Origin: Methanolinea sp. UBA277
GTDB taxonomy: Archaea; Halobacteriota; Methanomicrobia; Methanomicrobiales; Methanospirillaceae
Assembly (NCBI GenBank): GCA_002499905.1
Contig: DANP01000003.1
Span: 1-44,844 of the forward strand
Direction: 5' to 3'
Length of the DNA: 44,844 nt
The notes under the pieces were generated by a model, which was given only the letters and a program-made list of their open reading frames with translations, had not been told where the DNA came from and ran no database searches. The translations under genes were made by a program, and so were the position numbers. Below are positions 1 through 8,032 of this stretch, one piece after another. Positions within the stretch are counted from its first letter, which is position 1. Each line of letters begins with the position of its first letter.

Positions 1-69
1 CAGCTGGGAGGAGGCGACCGGAGGTCGCCGTGGATTGTAAGGTGTGCGGAGAACGAACAGGATGGGTAG

Positions 70-405
70 TTAATCGATCCAGTCGAGAAGCAGTCCGGGG
101 TCCTTTCTGGTTGAACGCCCCTGCGGGGTGCCGCCCCCCTCATAATCGTGCCGGGACTCTTTCGGTCGGATATCGGAAAGAACGGGCAGGGGGTCACGGG
201 GAGGTTCAGGAGGCAGGGAGTGTACTTCTTCGGCCAGGATAATCGAATTTTGGGAAGCGGTCTTCTGGTTCTCCCGGAAGAGAGGACTGCTTTCGAGGAG
301 AAACCCTTCACCCGTGCCCCGCTGCAGTACAAAATCAATAAAAGTCTCTACTTCGCGCCGCTGGTCAGGAGAGAGCCGGGTGATCTTCTCGTCAAGTGAA
401 CCCAT
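70..405 (-). CDS. Small conserved-looking protein of unknown function (DUF2281-like N-terminus)
   Basis: 111 residues from an ATG at 405, preceded by GGGGTGGG; a longer form would need a GTG at 432. The first 30 residues (SLDEKITRLSPDQRREVETF) form a charged amphipathic helix like the short DUF2281-type domains often found in antitoxin-like proteins. The middle is low complexity and rich in Pro, Glu and Ser, and the protein ends in a hydrophobic LLLDWID tail. No catalytic motif, signal peptide or membrane segment is visible. No toxin-like partner lies next to it inside the window. Function unknown; the DUF2281 resemblance is from memory and weak. Confidence 0.55.
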   Translation of the reverse strand: MGSLDEKITRLSPDQRREVETFIDFVLQRGTGEGFLLESSPLFRENQKTASQNSIILAEEVHSLPPEPPRDPLPVLSDIRPKESRHDYEGGGTPQGRSTRKDPGLLLDWID

Positions 406-489
406 AATACCCACCCCACGGTTTTCTGCCACAGGTTTCTGTTGTCAGAGGGCATTAAACCACCCCACCGGGAGCAATCCCGTGCCTCC

Positions 490-1026
490 CTACCTGCGCC
501 TGGTAGCACCGGTCAGGAACAGGATACGACAGCTGTGCTCTGCGAGCGAGGTGAGAACGTATGCCTCGTCAAGGCTCCCTCCTGCTGCAAATGTCCCGTG
601 GCCCCGGGCAACAACAATCCTGTACACTTTCAGGGCACCGGCAACCTGCTCTGCCAGGTCGTCACTGCCGCAGGCTCCACTGACAACCGGTATAAGGGGG
701 GCAAGCATCATCCCCTCTGAATCTACAGGAACGATCCGGTCACAGGAGAGTGAGCAGGCAACCGCATGCGGGGGGTGGGCATGGACAATGGCCTGGTGAT
801 CGGTGGTGCCGTAGGTTGCACGATGGACCCGGTACTCGTTTGAAGCATGTTCCGGAACATTGCCCTCCATCTGCACAAAGACCGGACTACCCGGGACGTC
901 AAGGTACGATCCGCTCCTGGTGATGAAGAATCCGTTTCCCGACCTGACACTCATGTTGCCGAAGCTGGCACCGAGGAGCCCTTCGGCAAAGAGCCGTTTT
1001 CCGATCCGTTCGAACTCAGACTGCAT
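490..1026 (-). CDS. Class II aldolase/adducin family protein (fuculose-phosphate aldolase-like)
   Basis: 178 residues, the usual size for archaeal class II aldolases. Zn2+ ligands are visible as HAHPPH (about residue 100) and the C-terminal GHG in ARGHGTFAAG. The N-terminal phosphate-binding region reads GNMSVR, and SGS follows a little further on. Members cleave or form phosphorylated aldols through a zinc enediolate. The Methanocaldococcus homologue MJ1418 is reported to make lactaldehyde, the precursor of the lactyl part of coenzyme F420. This copy follows an F420-dependent reductase gene by 44 nt on the same strand, which fits that role, but the substrate cannot be read from sequence. A strong GGAGG lies just upstream of the ATG. 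Confidence 0.85.
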   Translation of the reverse strand: MQSEFERIGKRLFAEGLLGASFGNMSVRSGNGFFITRSGSYLDVPGSPVFVQMEGNVPEHASNEYRVHRATYGTTDHQAIVHAHPPHAVACSLSCDRIVPVDSEGMMLAPLIPVVSGACGSDDLAEQVAGALKVYRIVVARGHGTFAAGGSLDEAYVLTSLAEHSCRILFLTGATRRR

Positions 1027-1070
1027 ACCGCTCCTCCAGGGGAGGTTCCCGTTGTCCTTGATCCCTGCTC

Positions 1071-1721
1071 TTACTTGAACTGGATGCCGACATCCTTCAT
1101 TTTATTGTACCGGGCTATGTTGAGCAGGAGCGGGGTGAGACACTCTACCATGCAGGATACGGCGAGCGGCCCGGCATCGTAGGGCTTCACCCCCGGGATG
1201 CTGCGGATGAGTTCCATCACGGTTGCCTTTGCCCCGGCATCGTCACCGCAGACGGGGACGGCAAGGTCGAGCTCCTCAGTGAGTGCTTTCCACTTGTTTG
1301 CCGCCACCGTGTTGAAGGCTGAACAGACCTTCGTGCCTTCGGGAAGCAACTTTCTGACAAGGAGTGCCGCAGAACCTTCTGCCGGGGGCGTATAGACAAA
1401 GAATTCGCGTTTTTCCATGGGATTGATTGGTGAGACCACGATCTTATCCTCAAATCCATGGAGCGATGACATGGTCGGCCCGAGGTGCCGGAACGGGATG
1501 GCAAGAATCACAATATCAGACCGGTCGATGGCTTCCTGGTTCGAGCAACCGTTCAGGCAGCACCGGAACCCGAGCTCCGTGAGGGCCGCGGTGCAGGCGA
1601 TGCAGGAACCCTCTGCCTTGTCCTCCTCGCGGGACCCGATCACCACCTCATGGTTCGGGGAGAGCCTCATGGCAATCCCCTCTCCGATATCGCCGGTTCC
1701 GCCAACGATGCCGATCTTCAC
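1071..1721 (-). CDS. npdG: F420H2:NADP+ oxidoreductase (NADPH-dependent F420 reductase)
   Basis: 216 residues, full length for Fno/NpdG, which moves hydride between F420H2 and NADP+ in the cytoplasm to supply NADPH for biosynthesis. The N-terminal Rossmann motif is GIVGGTGDIGEG (residues 3-14), followed by a GSREEDKAE segment whose Arg is placed to bind the NADP 2'-phosphate. The family signatures SPINPM and FNTVAA are present. The start is a GTG directly after the thioredoxin TAG stop, so the two are probably translationally coupled. Confidence 0.93.
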   Translation of the reverse strand: MKIGIVGGTGDIGEGIAMRLSPNHEVVIGSREEDKAEGSCIACTAALTELGFRCCLNGCSNQEAIDRSDIVILAIPFRHLGPTMSSLHGFEDKIVVSPINPMEKREFFVYTPPAEGSAALLVRKLLPEGTKVCSAFNTVAANKWKALTEELDLAVPVCGDDAGAKATVMELIRSIPGVKPYDAGPLAVSCMVECLTPLLLNIARYNKMKDVGIQFK

Positions 1722-2000
1722 CTATTCCACCAGCGGCATCAGCATGGTCTCGAGAGATTCGGCACTGGTGAGACCCTCCAGCGTCCTCATCACCTTGCCG
1801 TCTTTCTCGATAATGAGAGTCGGTACGACCCGGATCGCGTACTGGTTGGCAAGTTCCATGTGCTGGTCCACATCAATCTTTCTGATCTCGATTCTGTCGC
1901 CCATATTCCGCTTGAGCTCCTCAAGAATGGGCCCCTGGACCCGGCATGGCCCGCACCAGTCGGCAAAAAAGTCAATTAAAACCGGTTTTCCCATGTGCAT
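1722..2000 (-). CDS. Thioredoxin
   Basis: 92-residue single-domain thioredoxin with the active site WCGPC (Cys16 and Cys19), DFFAD before it and the cis-proline loop RVVPTL. It is shorter than bacterial TrxA, as usual for small methanogen thioredoxins. It lies directly before npdG; F420H2-derived NADPH or a ferredoxin/flavin reductase could reduce it, but no thioredoxin reductase is adjacent. A GAAGGT precedes the ATG. The short gap to secD holds a T-rich stretch on the coding strand, so it may have its own promoter. Confidence 0.93.
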   Translation of the reverse strand: MHMGKPVLIDFFADWCGPCRVQGPILEELKRNMGDRIEIRKIDVDQHMELANQYAIRVVPTLIIEKDGKVMRTLEGLTSAESLETMLMPLVE

Positions 2001-2049
2001 TACCTTCAGAGGAATCGGTCTAAAAAGGAGATAAAGATTTTTATTCGGT

Positions 2050-3507
2050 TTATTTGGAGAGGATTGCCATGATTATCTTCCCATAGGCGGGCCGGGTGAT
2101 CAGGACACCTACCAGCACCCCGATGATGGTGATGATGGCAAACCCGCGGAGGGTGGAGAGATCCATGAGTGCGAGCGGGATCATGGCGATGACCACGGTT
2201 GCAGCAGACACCATGATGATCCCCACTGCCCGGGTAAGCCGTTTCTGATACAGGTGGGGAGAGGGAACCTTCCCCTCGTGCAATACCTCGTCCGTGATGA
2301 TGACCAGCTGGTCAATTCCTGTCCCGAGCACGGCAATCAGTGCTGCAATCGCAAGGAGATCCAGCTGTTGCTGAATGAGTGCAGCGATACCCAGAAGGAT
2401 AACAATCTCGGCGAGATTGGTACCGATCATGGGGAGCACGATTGCCGGTTCACGGTAGCGATAGAAGATGACGACGCCCACCGCAATAGCCGCGACCACG
2501 AAGGCAAGCACGGACATCGATTTGAAATAATCTCCCAGCGGGGCAGAAACCGACCCTGATCCCGCAACGGTGACCTCTACCGGGAGCGCTCCTGCCCGAA
2601 GGTGGATCTCCAGGTTCTTGGCGGCATTCAGCCCGGCCTGACCGGATCCCGTGGAGGCATAGAGCTGCCGAATCGGCTCGGCCTGCAGCTGTGCGGCGAG
2701 GTCCTTTGAGAGCGGGGCGCTGTACACCATAGCATCATCGAGGATCATGTCGAGCCAGTGGTTTTCCTGGTCCGCGGTTGCCCCGTACCTGATCGCTGCT
2801 TCCCGGAACTGGGCAGCTCCCTCTCCGGAGAGGGTGAACGAGACCCCCCACCGGTCACTGCCCGGCGGTTCCTGTGAGGGTATGCCGACCGTGCTGATGG
2901 CATCCCCATACAGGACATGCTCGGTCTCATTGCCCGTGGTATGTATCCTGATCTCAAACCTGCCCTGTTTTCCGACGATATCCTTTGCCTGCGAGAGGCT
3001 CACGCCCGCCAGTTCGACCCTCACATAGCGCGTTACTCCCGAGAGGCTGGTGAGAGGATTGACCTTTGCATCACGGGTGCCGAGGGCGTTGAGCTTCTGC
3101 TCAAGGATCTGCTTGACCTGCTCGCCGGTCTCCTTCGAGACCCCCTGTTCATAGCTGGTGATTCTCCCTCCCGCCGAAGCAAAGATACGTCCGAGCTCGG
3201 CTTGAGGAACAAACTTCCTGATCTCGAGTTTGTTATCGTCGATCAGGTATATCTCGGCATCAAGCTCCTTCTGGAGATCGGTGAGGAAATCCGTTACCGG
3301 CCGGCTGGTCTCAAATCCAACCACTTCCGCCTGGAATTCCATCTGGAGCCAGGTCCCGTCGGAGAGATCGAGGCCATACTGGAGGTTCGTTGCCAGCTTC
3401 CCGTCTTCTACATGGGGGAAAATGAAGAATACCGAAGCCACCAGCAGAACGACCAGCAGAGCCACCTGCCAGTTCTTGAGCAGCTCGATGAGATCCTTCC
3501 GGTTCAT
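2050..3507 (-). CDS. secD: Protein translocase subunit SecD
   Basis: 485 residues starting at the ATG at 3505-3507, which overlaps the secF stop by 4 nt (ATGA). Upstream in-frame codons do not resemble the family. One N-terminal membrane helix (about 14-31) is followed by the family motif GLDLSDGTWL, a large extracytoplasmic P1-like domain, and a cluster of about five C-terminal membrane helices from about residue 320. With SecF it forms the RND-fold complex that uses the ion gradient to pull exported proteins through SecYE. The secF-secD order is the usual archaeal arrangement. It would serve the many secreted proteins encoded further along. Confidence 0.95.
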   Translation of the reverse strand: MNRKDLIELLKNWQVALLVVLLVASVFFIFPHVEDGKLATNLQYGLDLSDGTWLQMEFQAEVVGFETSRPVTDFLTDLQKELDAEIYLIDDNKLEIRKFVPQAELGRIFASAGGRITSYEQGVSKETGEQVKQILEQKLNALGTRDAKVNPLTSLSGVTRYVRVELAGVSLSQAKDIVGKQGRFEIRIHTTGNETEHVLYGDAISTVGIPSQEPPGSDRWGVSFTLSGEGAAQFREAAIRYGATADQENHWLDMILDDAMVYSAPLSKDLAAQLQAEPIRQLYASTGSGQAGLNAAKNLEIHLRAGALPVEVTVAGSGSVSAPLGDYFKSMSVLAFVVAAIAVGVVIFYRYREPAIVLPMIGTNLAEIVILLGIAALIQQQLDLLAIAALIAVLGTGIDQLVIITDEVLHEGKVPSPHLYQKRLTRAVGIIMVSAATVVIAMIPLALMDLSTLRGFAIITIIGVLVGVLITRPAYGKIIMAILSK

Positions 3508-4346
3508 TTGGCACCCCGCTTCAGCATGTACCACTTGATGATCCCGGCATTGGTGAGCCAGGTGTTCAGCATGTCGATCACCAGTCCGATAAGAAGCACG
3601 CTCGCGATATCCCGGATGACTGTTATCTCCCCGGCAAAGGCGACCACCCACATCGCGGCGATTGCGGCAAGCGTGGTGGTGGTCATAATGATCCCGGTGT
3701 GGAATGCCCCGGAGAGCTTGTCATTGAGCTTCCCCTGCCGCTTGAGGACCCGCATGGTCAGGAGAATATCGCTGTCCACCGAGTATCCGATGAGCATCAG
3801 GAGGGCGGCGGTGCTGGGGAGCGTGAGCTCGATCCCGATCACCGACATCACCGCGGCAGTCATGGCGATATCTGCAAACGCAGACAGCACTACGGCCCCT
3901 GCAGGGACGAAGGACCGGAAAGCGAGGAAGACCACGATGGCCATCCCGATAAAGGAGAATGTAAGGGCGAGGAGAGCCTGCTGCTGGAGGGTCTGGCCAA
4001 ATGAAGGACCTATCTGGTCGATCTTCGCATCGGGATGCTGCTCATTCACGAGCGTCGCAAGCGATTCAAAGGTTGCATCGTCCATTGGTCCGAATTTTAT
4101 GAATTTTTCCCCGATCGGCTCAATGAGCGGATATCCTGAGAACGTGGCCCGGAGGGTATCAGGATTTTCCGGGTTGAGGAGGGTGACCGCCGTACCTCCT
4201 GAGAAGTCCATCCCCGGCTTCACCGGCATCCCGGTTGAGGCCATATTATAACCAAGGATGGCCAGCGATACGATAAGGAGAACCATGGGAAGCACCACCA
4301 TCTGCCTGGGGGTGTACCGGTTCACATCATAGGTGACGAATCCCAT
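3504..4346 (-). CDS. secF: Protein translocase subunit SecF
   Basis: 280 residues from the ATG at 4346; a GTG lies two codons upstream at 4352. An N-terminal membrane helix (about 20-40) is followed by GMDFSGGTAV, the SecF signature, a short external domain, and about five membrane helices from about residue 125. It forms the SecDF complex with the overlapping downstream gene. The A/T-rich stretch upstream of the start may hold the promoter. Confidence 0.95.
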   Translation of the reverse strand: MGFVTYDVNRYTPRQMVVLPMVLLIVSLAILGYNMASTGMPVKPGMDFSGGTAVTLLNPENPDTLRATFSGYPLIEPIGEKFIKFGPMDDATFESLATLVNEQHPDAKIDQIGPSFGQTLQQQALLALTFSFIGMAIVVFLAFRSFVPAGAVVLSAFADIAMTAAVMSVIGIELTLPSTAALLMLIGYSVDSDILLTMRVLKRQGKLNDKLSGAFHTGIIMTTTTLAAIAAMWVVAFAGEITVIRDIASVLLIGLVIDMLNTWLTNAGIIKWYMLKRGAK

Positions 4347-4399
4347 ACCCACTAAGTTCGTGATCCTGATGTAAAATCCTTCGGATACCGGGAGGAATC

Positions 4400-4807
4400 A
4401 TGCCGAAGAAACATCAGGGACAGTATCCGGCCTGGATGATCGCGCCGGAAAAAAAGAAATTATTAAATAACGGTGGTGGCGAGTACCTCACCATGAGATC
4501 TCCACAAGAGATCAGGACGGTTGTTGAGAACCGGCTCAGGAACTACATCTCCCGGGACAGGACCGGGATCCGGCGTGCCCTGCTGCAGCTCTTTCTCCGC
4601 CTCAAATCACTCACCATCGCAGAAATATTTGAGGCCCTCAACCGGAAGTTTACCATCAGCTACCATTCCGTTGCAGCCATGGTGGGAATCATCGCATCCA
4701 AAATCGGCATCCTCCATGTGAATAAGAACCGGGAGAACCCCTGCAGCGTCTATTCCCTGAAAGAACAGTATGCGGACACTGTCGCACGGATTGTAGGAAC
4801 GGTCTGA
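4400..4807 (+). CDS. DUF2551-like small archaeal protein, probable winged helix
   Basis: 135 residues from the ATG at 4400, which has GGGAGG 4 nt upstream. A second possible start at 4493 (104 residues) begins at the conserved-looking part and has a TATA-like TTATTAAATA about 25 nt upstream, so a shorter leaderless form is possible. The core (RTGIRRALLQLFLRLKSLTI, then FTISYHSVAAMVGIIASKIG) reads as a helix-turn-helix or winged-helix fold. The family is recalled as archaeal DUF2551 of unknown function. It is likely to bind DNA or act as a small regulator; the target is unknown. Confidence 0.7.
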   Translation: MPKKHQGQYPAWMIAPEKKKLLNNGGGEYLTMRSPQEIRTVVENRLRNYISRDRTGIRRALLQLFLRLKSLTIAEIFEALNRKFTISYHSVAAMVGIIASKIGILHVNKNRENPCSVYSLKEQYADTVARIVGTV

Positions 4808-4861
4808 AACCTTCCGATGATCACTTTTTTTACGCTGGCCTGCGCATGCATTGAGCATAGT

Positions 4862-5164
4862 ATGCACGCCCGACCCAACAACCATTTTTCACCCGATGAC
4901 ATCAGGATCTCCACAGACGTACTGGACTATATTGCACAGCGCAAGTCGGATTTCCGCATTTCCACATCATGTGGCGGCCCGATCCTTCTCCCGGTCAGCA
5001 TCAAGCCTCCAAAACCCACCGATCTCCAGATACCTGCAGGGAATTACGTGATATTCGTCTCCATTCACCAGGCACGGTATCTCTCTGCCGTGCATATGGG
5101 AATGGTTCCCTTCTTCCTGGATGAGATGGATGAAGAACCCCGTGCCGGTTGCCATGAGTTTTGA
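4862..5164 (+). CDS. Unknown protein encoded upstream of archease
   Basis: 100 residues from an ATG at 4862; an alternative ATG at 4817 would add a Cys-rich leader but lies before a T-run that may end the previous transcript. The last 11 nt overlap the archease start, which suggests translational coupling. The protein is soluble, with one Cys near its centre (ISTSCGGPILL) and an acidic end (DEMDEEP). No family is recognised. Its position as the first gene of the archease-RtcB run suggests an RNA-ligation or RNA-repair role, but that is inference from context only. Confidence 0.6.
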   Translation: MHARPNNHFSPDDIRISTDVLDYIAQRKSDFRISTSCGGPILLPVSIKPPKPTDLQIPAGNYVIFVSIHQARYLSAVHMGMVPFFLDEMDEEPRAGCHEF

Positions 5165-5561
5165 AGAACTGGAACACACCGCTGATGTCAGGCTGCGGGT
5201 CAAAGCAGGATCACTGGAATCTCTCTTCTCTGAAGCAGCCAGGGCCCTGATGGTGGTGATGTACGGTTCCGCAGAACCCGGACCGATGCGCCGGAGCATT
5301 GAGGTGCAGGCAGCGGACCTTATATCGCTGATACATGCGTTCCTCTCCGAGGTGCTCTATATATCCGAGGTAGAGGAGATGGTCGTGTCCGGCGCAGAAA
5401 TCAGGTTGTCTGAGGGGAGGCTCGAGGGAGAACTCACGGGAGAGCCCTTCTCCCCGGCCAGACACCGGTCAGGCATGGAGGTCAAGGGAATCTCCCTGTC
5501 CGATCTCGCCGTATCCCGGGACAATCATACTTATATCCTTGAGGTCATCTTTGATGTGTGA
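5154..5561 (+). CDS. Archease, RtcB activating protein
   Basis: 135 residues starting MSFEELEHTADVRLRV. The EHTADV motif holds the conserved metal-ligand positions of archease, and the C-terminal VKGISLSDL and YILEVIFDV strands match the family. Archease speeds guanylylation of RtcB and allows multiple turnover in tRNA splicing and RNA repair. The stop lies 6 nt before the rtcB ATG, the classic archaeal pairing. Confidence 0.93.
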   Translation: MSFEELEHTADVRLRVKAGSLESLFSEAARALMVVMYGSAEPGPMRRSIEVQAADLISLIHAFLSEVLYISEVEEMVVSGAEIRLSEGRLEGELTGEPFSPARHRSGMEVKGISLSDLAVSRDNHTYILEVIFDV

Positions 5562-5567
5562 GGTGCC

Positions 5568-7001
5568 ATGCTTCAAGGAGTAAAAAGAATCGGGCCATAC
5601 GAATGGGAAGTGCCGGTCGGATATGTGCCGGACATGAGGGTTCCGGGAAGGTTCTTTCTCTCGGACAGGCTGGCGGAAACCCTTGAGCCCGGGGCTGTCC
5701 AGCAACTGGCCAACGTGGCCACGATGCCGGGGATCCTGAAAAACTCGCTCGCCATGCCAGACATTCACTGGGGATACGGTTTCCCGATCGGAGGGGTTGC
5801 TGCATTCGGCATGGAGGAAGGAGTAATCTCGCCCGGAGGAGTCGGCTTCGACATCAACTGCGGAGTACGGATCCTCACCACGCCTCTTACAGCAGCCGAT
5901 CTCGTCCGTAAACGGGAACTCATCGAGACCCTTTTCTCCGCGGTGCCGACCGGGGTCGGTGCAAAGAGCACGCTCCGGCTTGACCAGAAGGAGCTCCTGG
6001 GCATGCTCAAAGGAGGCTCGAAGTGGGCGGTCGAACACGGGTTCGGCATTGATGAGGATTTCCTGCACTGTGAGGAGCAGGGTTCCATGGAAGGAGCGGA
6101 TCCTGAAGCGGTATCGCAGAAAGCACGCCAGCGGGGAATGCCGCAGAGCGGGACGCTCGGTGCAGGGAACCACTTCCTCGAAGTCCAGCTGGTTAAGGAG
6201 GTCTATGACTCTGCGGCAGCCAGGGCCTATGGTATCTCGGAAGGGCAGATCTGTGTCATGATCCACTGCGGTTCCCGCGGGCTCGGGCATCAGGTCTGTA
6301 CTGATCATCTCAGACTACTGGAAGGTGCTACCAGGAAGTACGGGATCTCCCTTCCCGACCGGCAGCTTGCCTGCGCCCCGCTCACCTCTCCCGAAGGAAA
6401 GGCGTACTTCGGGGCGATGGCGTCATCAGCGAATTACGCATGGGCAAACCGGCAGGTAATCATGCATATGACGAGGGAAGTGTTTGCACGGATGTACTCG
6501 ATTGCGTACGAGGACATGCACCTCGTCTATGATGTAGCCCACAACGTGGCGAAATTCGAGGAACATACGGTGGACGGCCGGCGTATGCGGGTCTGTATCC
6601 ACAGGAAAGGTGCCACCCGGGCTTTCGGGCCGGGATCACCCGACCTGCCGCAGGCCTACCGGAAGGTTGGTCAGCCGGTGATCATTCCCGGGAGCATGGG
6701 TACGCCCTCCTATCTCCTCCATGGAACCGCTGTGGCGATGGAACGGACATTCGGGAGCACCTGCCATGGGGCAGGAAGGGTCATGAGCCGGACAAAAGCC
6801 AAGAAACAGATCTCAGGGCACGATATAAAGGAAGCGCTCGGGAAAGAGGGAATCCTGGTCCGCGCCCACCATAACGGAGCTATTGCCGATGAGGCACCCG
6901 AAGTCTACAAACCGAGCGAAGAAGTGGTCAGGGTGGTGCACGAAGCCGGAATATCGCGTCTTGTCGCCCGGTTCGCCCCCCTGGGAGTGATAAAGGGATG
7001 A
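5568..7001 (+). CDS. rtcB: RNA-splicing ligase RtcB
   Basis: 477 residues with no intein, unlike some archaeal RtcB genes. It joins RNA 2',3'-cyclic phosphate or 3'-phosphate ends to 5'-OH ends using GTP and Mn2+, including tRNA halves made by the splicing endonuclease. Visible motifs are MPDIHWGYGFPIGG, GGVGFDINCGVR (Asp and Cys metal ligands), HCGSRGLGHQ, DVAHNVAKFEEH, HRKGATRAFGP, and STCHGAGR with His400 as the likely guanylylated histidine. An intron-containing tRNA at 14945-15053 is a plausible substrate in the same window. The stop overlaps the next ATG by 4 nt. Confidence 0.97.
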   Translation: MLQGVKRIGPYEWEVPVGYVPDMRVPGRFFLSDRLAETLEPGAVQQLANVATMPGILKNSLAMPDIHWGYGFPIGGVAAFGMEEGVISPGGVGFDINCGVRILTTPLTAADLVRKRELIETLFSAVPTGVGAKSTLRLDQKELLGMLKGGSKWAVEHGFGIDEDFLHCEEQGSMEGADPEAVSQKARQRGMPQSGTLGAGNHFLEVQLVKEVYDSAAARAYGISEGQICVMIHCGSRGLGHQVCTDHLRLLEGATRKYGISLPDRQLACAPLTSPEGKAYFGAMASSANYAWANRQVIMHMTREVFARMYSIAYEDMHLVYDVAHNVAKFEEHTVDGRRMRVCIHRKGATRAFGPGSPDLPQAYRKVGQPVIIPGSMGTPSYLLHGTAVAMERTFGSTCHGAGRVMSRTKAKKQISGHDIKEALGKEGILVRAHHNGAIADEAPEVYKPSEEVVRVVHEAGISRLVARFAPLGVIKG

Positions 7002-7573
7002 TCAGGCGGTGCGCCCTCCTCTGGGATGAGAAGCTGGTCTTCTCCCGGTACATCGAGGAGTGCGGTGTGAACTGCGAACACATCACCCCCCACATGGTTG
7101 CCGCCCCGTTCTACCGTGGCCGGTTTTCGACGCTGATCATTCCCACCGGTTTTGCGAACCCTGCATTTTCCAGCCTGCTTCCTGCCCTGAAAGCGTCCGC
7201 ACCCCGGATTCGGAGGTTCGTGGAGCAGGGAGGAAAGCTCCTGGTCTTCGGAGCGGCCTCAGCCCGGGAGGATGCGTATGACTGGCTCCCGTTCCGGCTC
7301 CGGTACCACCACCAGTACGGTCCGGTTTCCCTCGAGATTGATCAGGATAACCCCTGGTCCTGCCTTGTGGAGGGGTACGACCCCAGCTGCATTGACTGCG
7401 ATGGCTACTTCACGGATTTCGAGGGATCGGTGATCGCCAGGGCTGGTGAAAAGCCGGTGATGATCGGGATATCACTCGGGAAGGGAGAAATTGTGGCAAC
7501 CACCATCCATGAATATCCCTCGCGTCCGTTTCTTGCTTCGTTCTGCATGGCACCGGAGGAAACATTATTTTGA
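6998..7573 (+). CDS. Unknown protein with amidotransferase/flavodoxin-like fold features
   Basis: 191 residues, overlapping the rtcB stop by ATGA, so probably translated together with it. The pattern LIIPTGFANP followed by RIRRFVEQGGKLLVFGAAS resembles the Rossmann-like class I glutamine-amidotransferase or DJ-1 fold. The nucleophile-elbow Cys of true amidotransferases is not evident, so catalysis by that route is unlikely. Cys residues near 125 (PSCIDCDGYF) could bind metal. No signal peptide. The function is unknown; coupling to rtcB suggests an RNA- or GTP-related role by inference only. Confidence 0.65.
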   Translation: MIRRCALLWDEKLVFSRYIEECGVNCEHITPHMVAAPFYRGRFSTLIIPTGFANPAFSSLLPALKASAPRIRRFVEQGGKLLVFGAASAREDAYDWLPFRLRYHHQYGPVSLEIDQDNPWSCLVEGYDPSCIDCDGYFTDFEGSVIARAGEKPVMIGISLGKGEIVATTIHEYPSRPFLASFCMAPEETLF

Positions 7574-7586
7574 CAGGGAGAGAGGG

Positions 7587-8027
7587 ATGTATGAGGAAGT
7601 TCCGATGAATCGCTACGTTATCTCTCAGGGTTCAACAGCAGAGGATCTTGAGCCATTGGGGATGGCGGTCCATGAACTGCTGAACCGCCTTCCCATCACC
7701 GCGCGTTCCCGGGAAAATCCGGGGATCCGGATTGAAGGGGGAGTAGTCGTGGACAGGGAGTACAGCGGACCGGTACTCGAGGAGGTTCTGGCCGGGAACA
7801 GACTCCTGAAGAAGACTCCGTCATCGGGAGCATACAAGGGGGTGCCGGTGGTGGTAAGTCCGATACGGGATAAAAACGGAGATGCTATCGGTGCGATCGG
7901 CGTGGTGGATATCACCGGAATCTTCGATCTCGCAACCCTGATGGAGCACCAGTCGGCCATTCTCCAGCAGGTGTGCGGGAAAGATCCCTGTCCGCTCCCG
8001 ACCGAACAGATTGAGGCAAAAAGGTAG
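7587..8027 (+). CDS. DUF2111-like protein of methanogens
   Basis: 146 residues from the ATG at 7587 (GGGAG 6 nt upstream); the ATG at 7605, with GAGG 8 nt upstream, is nearly as good. The central part (LGMAVHELLNRLPITARS, then PVVVSPIRDKNGDAIGAIGV) looks like a small ligand-sensing domain. It matches my memory of the methanogen family DUF2111, which is uncharacterised. The gene ends 5 nt before birA, so it is probably in the same transcript. No catalytic residues are obvious. Confidence 0.65.
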   Translation: MYEEVPMNRYVISQGSTAEDLEPLGMAVHELLNRLPITARSRENPGIRIEGGVVVDREYSGPVLEEVLAGNRLLKKTPSSGAYKGVPVVVSPIRDKNGDAIGAIGVVDITGIFDLATLMEHQSAILQQVCGKDPCPLPTEQIEAKR

Positions 8028-8032
8028 TCCGG

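Noticed and set aside
30..242. Small plus-strand frame starting with a CxxC motif at the left edge
   Set aside because: Overlaps the better-supported minus-strand gene, and the remainder has no zinc-finger continuation.
2917..4251. 444-codon plus-strand frame opposite secD/secF
   Set aside because: The opposite strand encodes unmistakable SecD and SecF motifs; this frame has no family features.
5469..6308. 279-codon minus-strand frame opposite rtcB
   Set aside because: Shadow of the highly conserved RtcB coding sequence.
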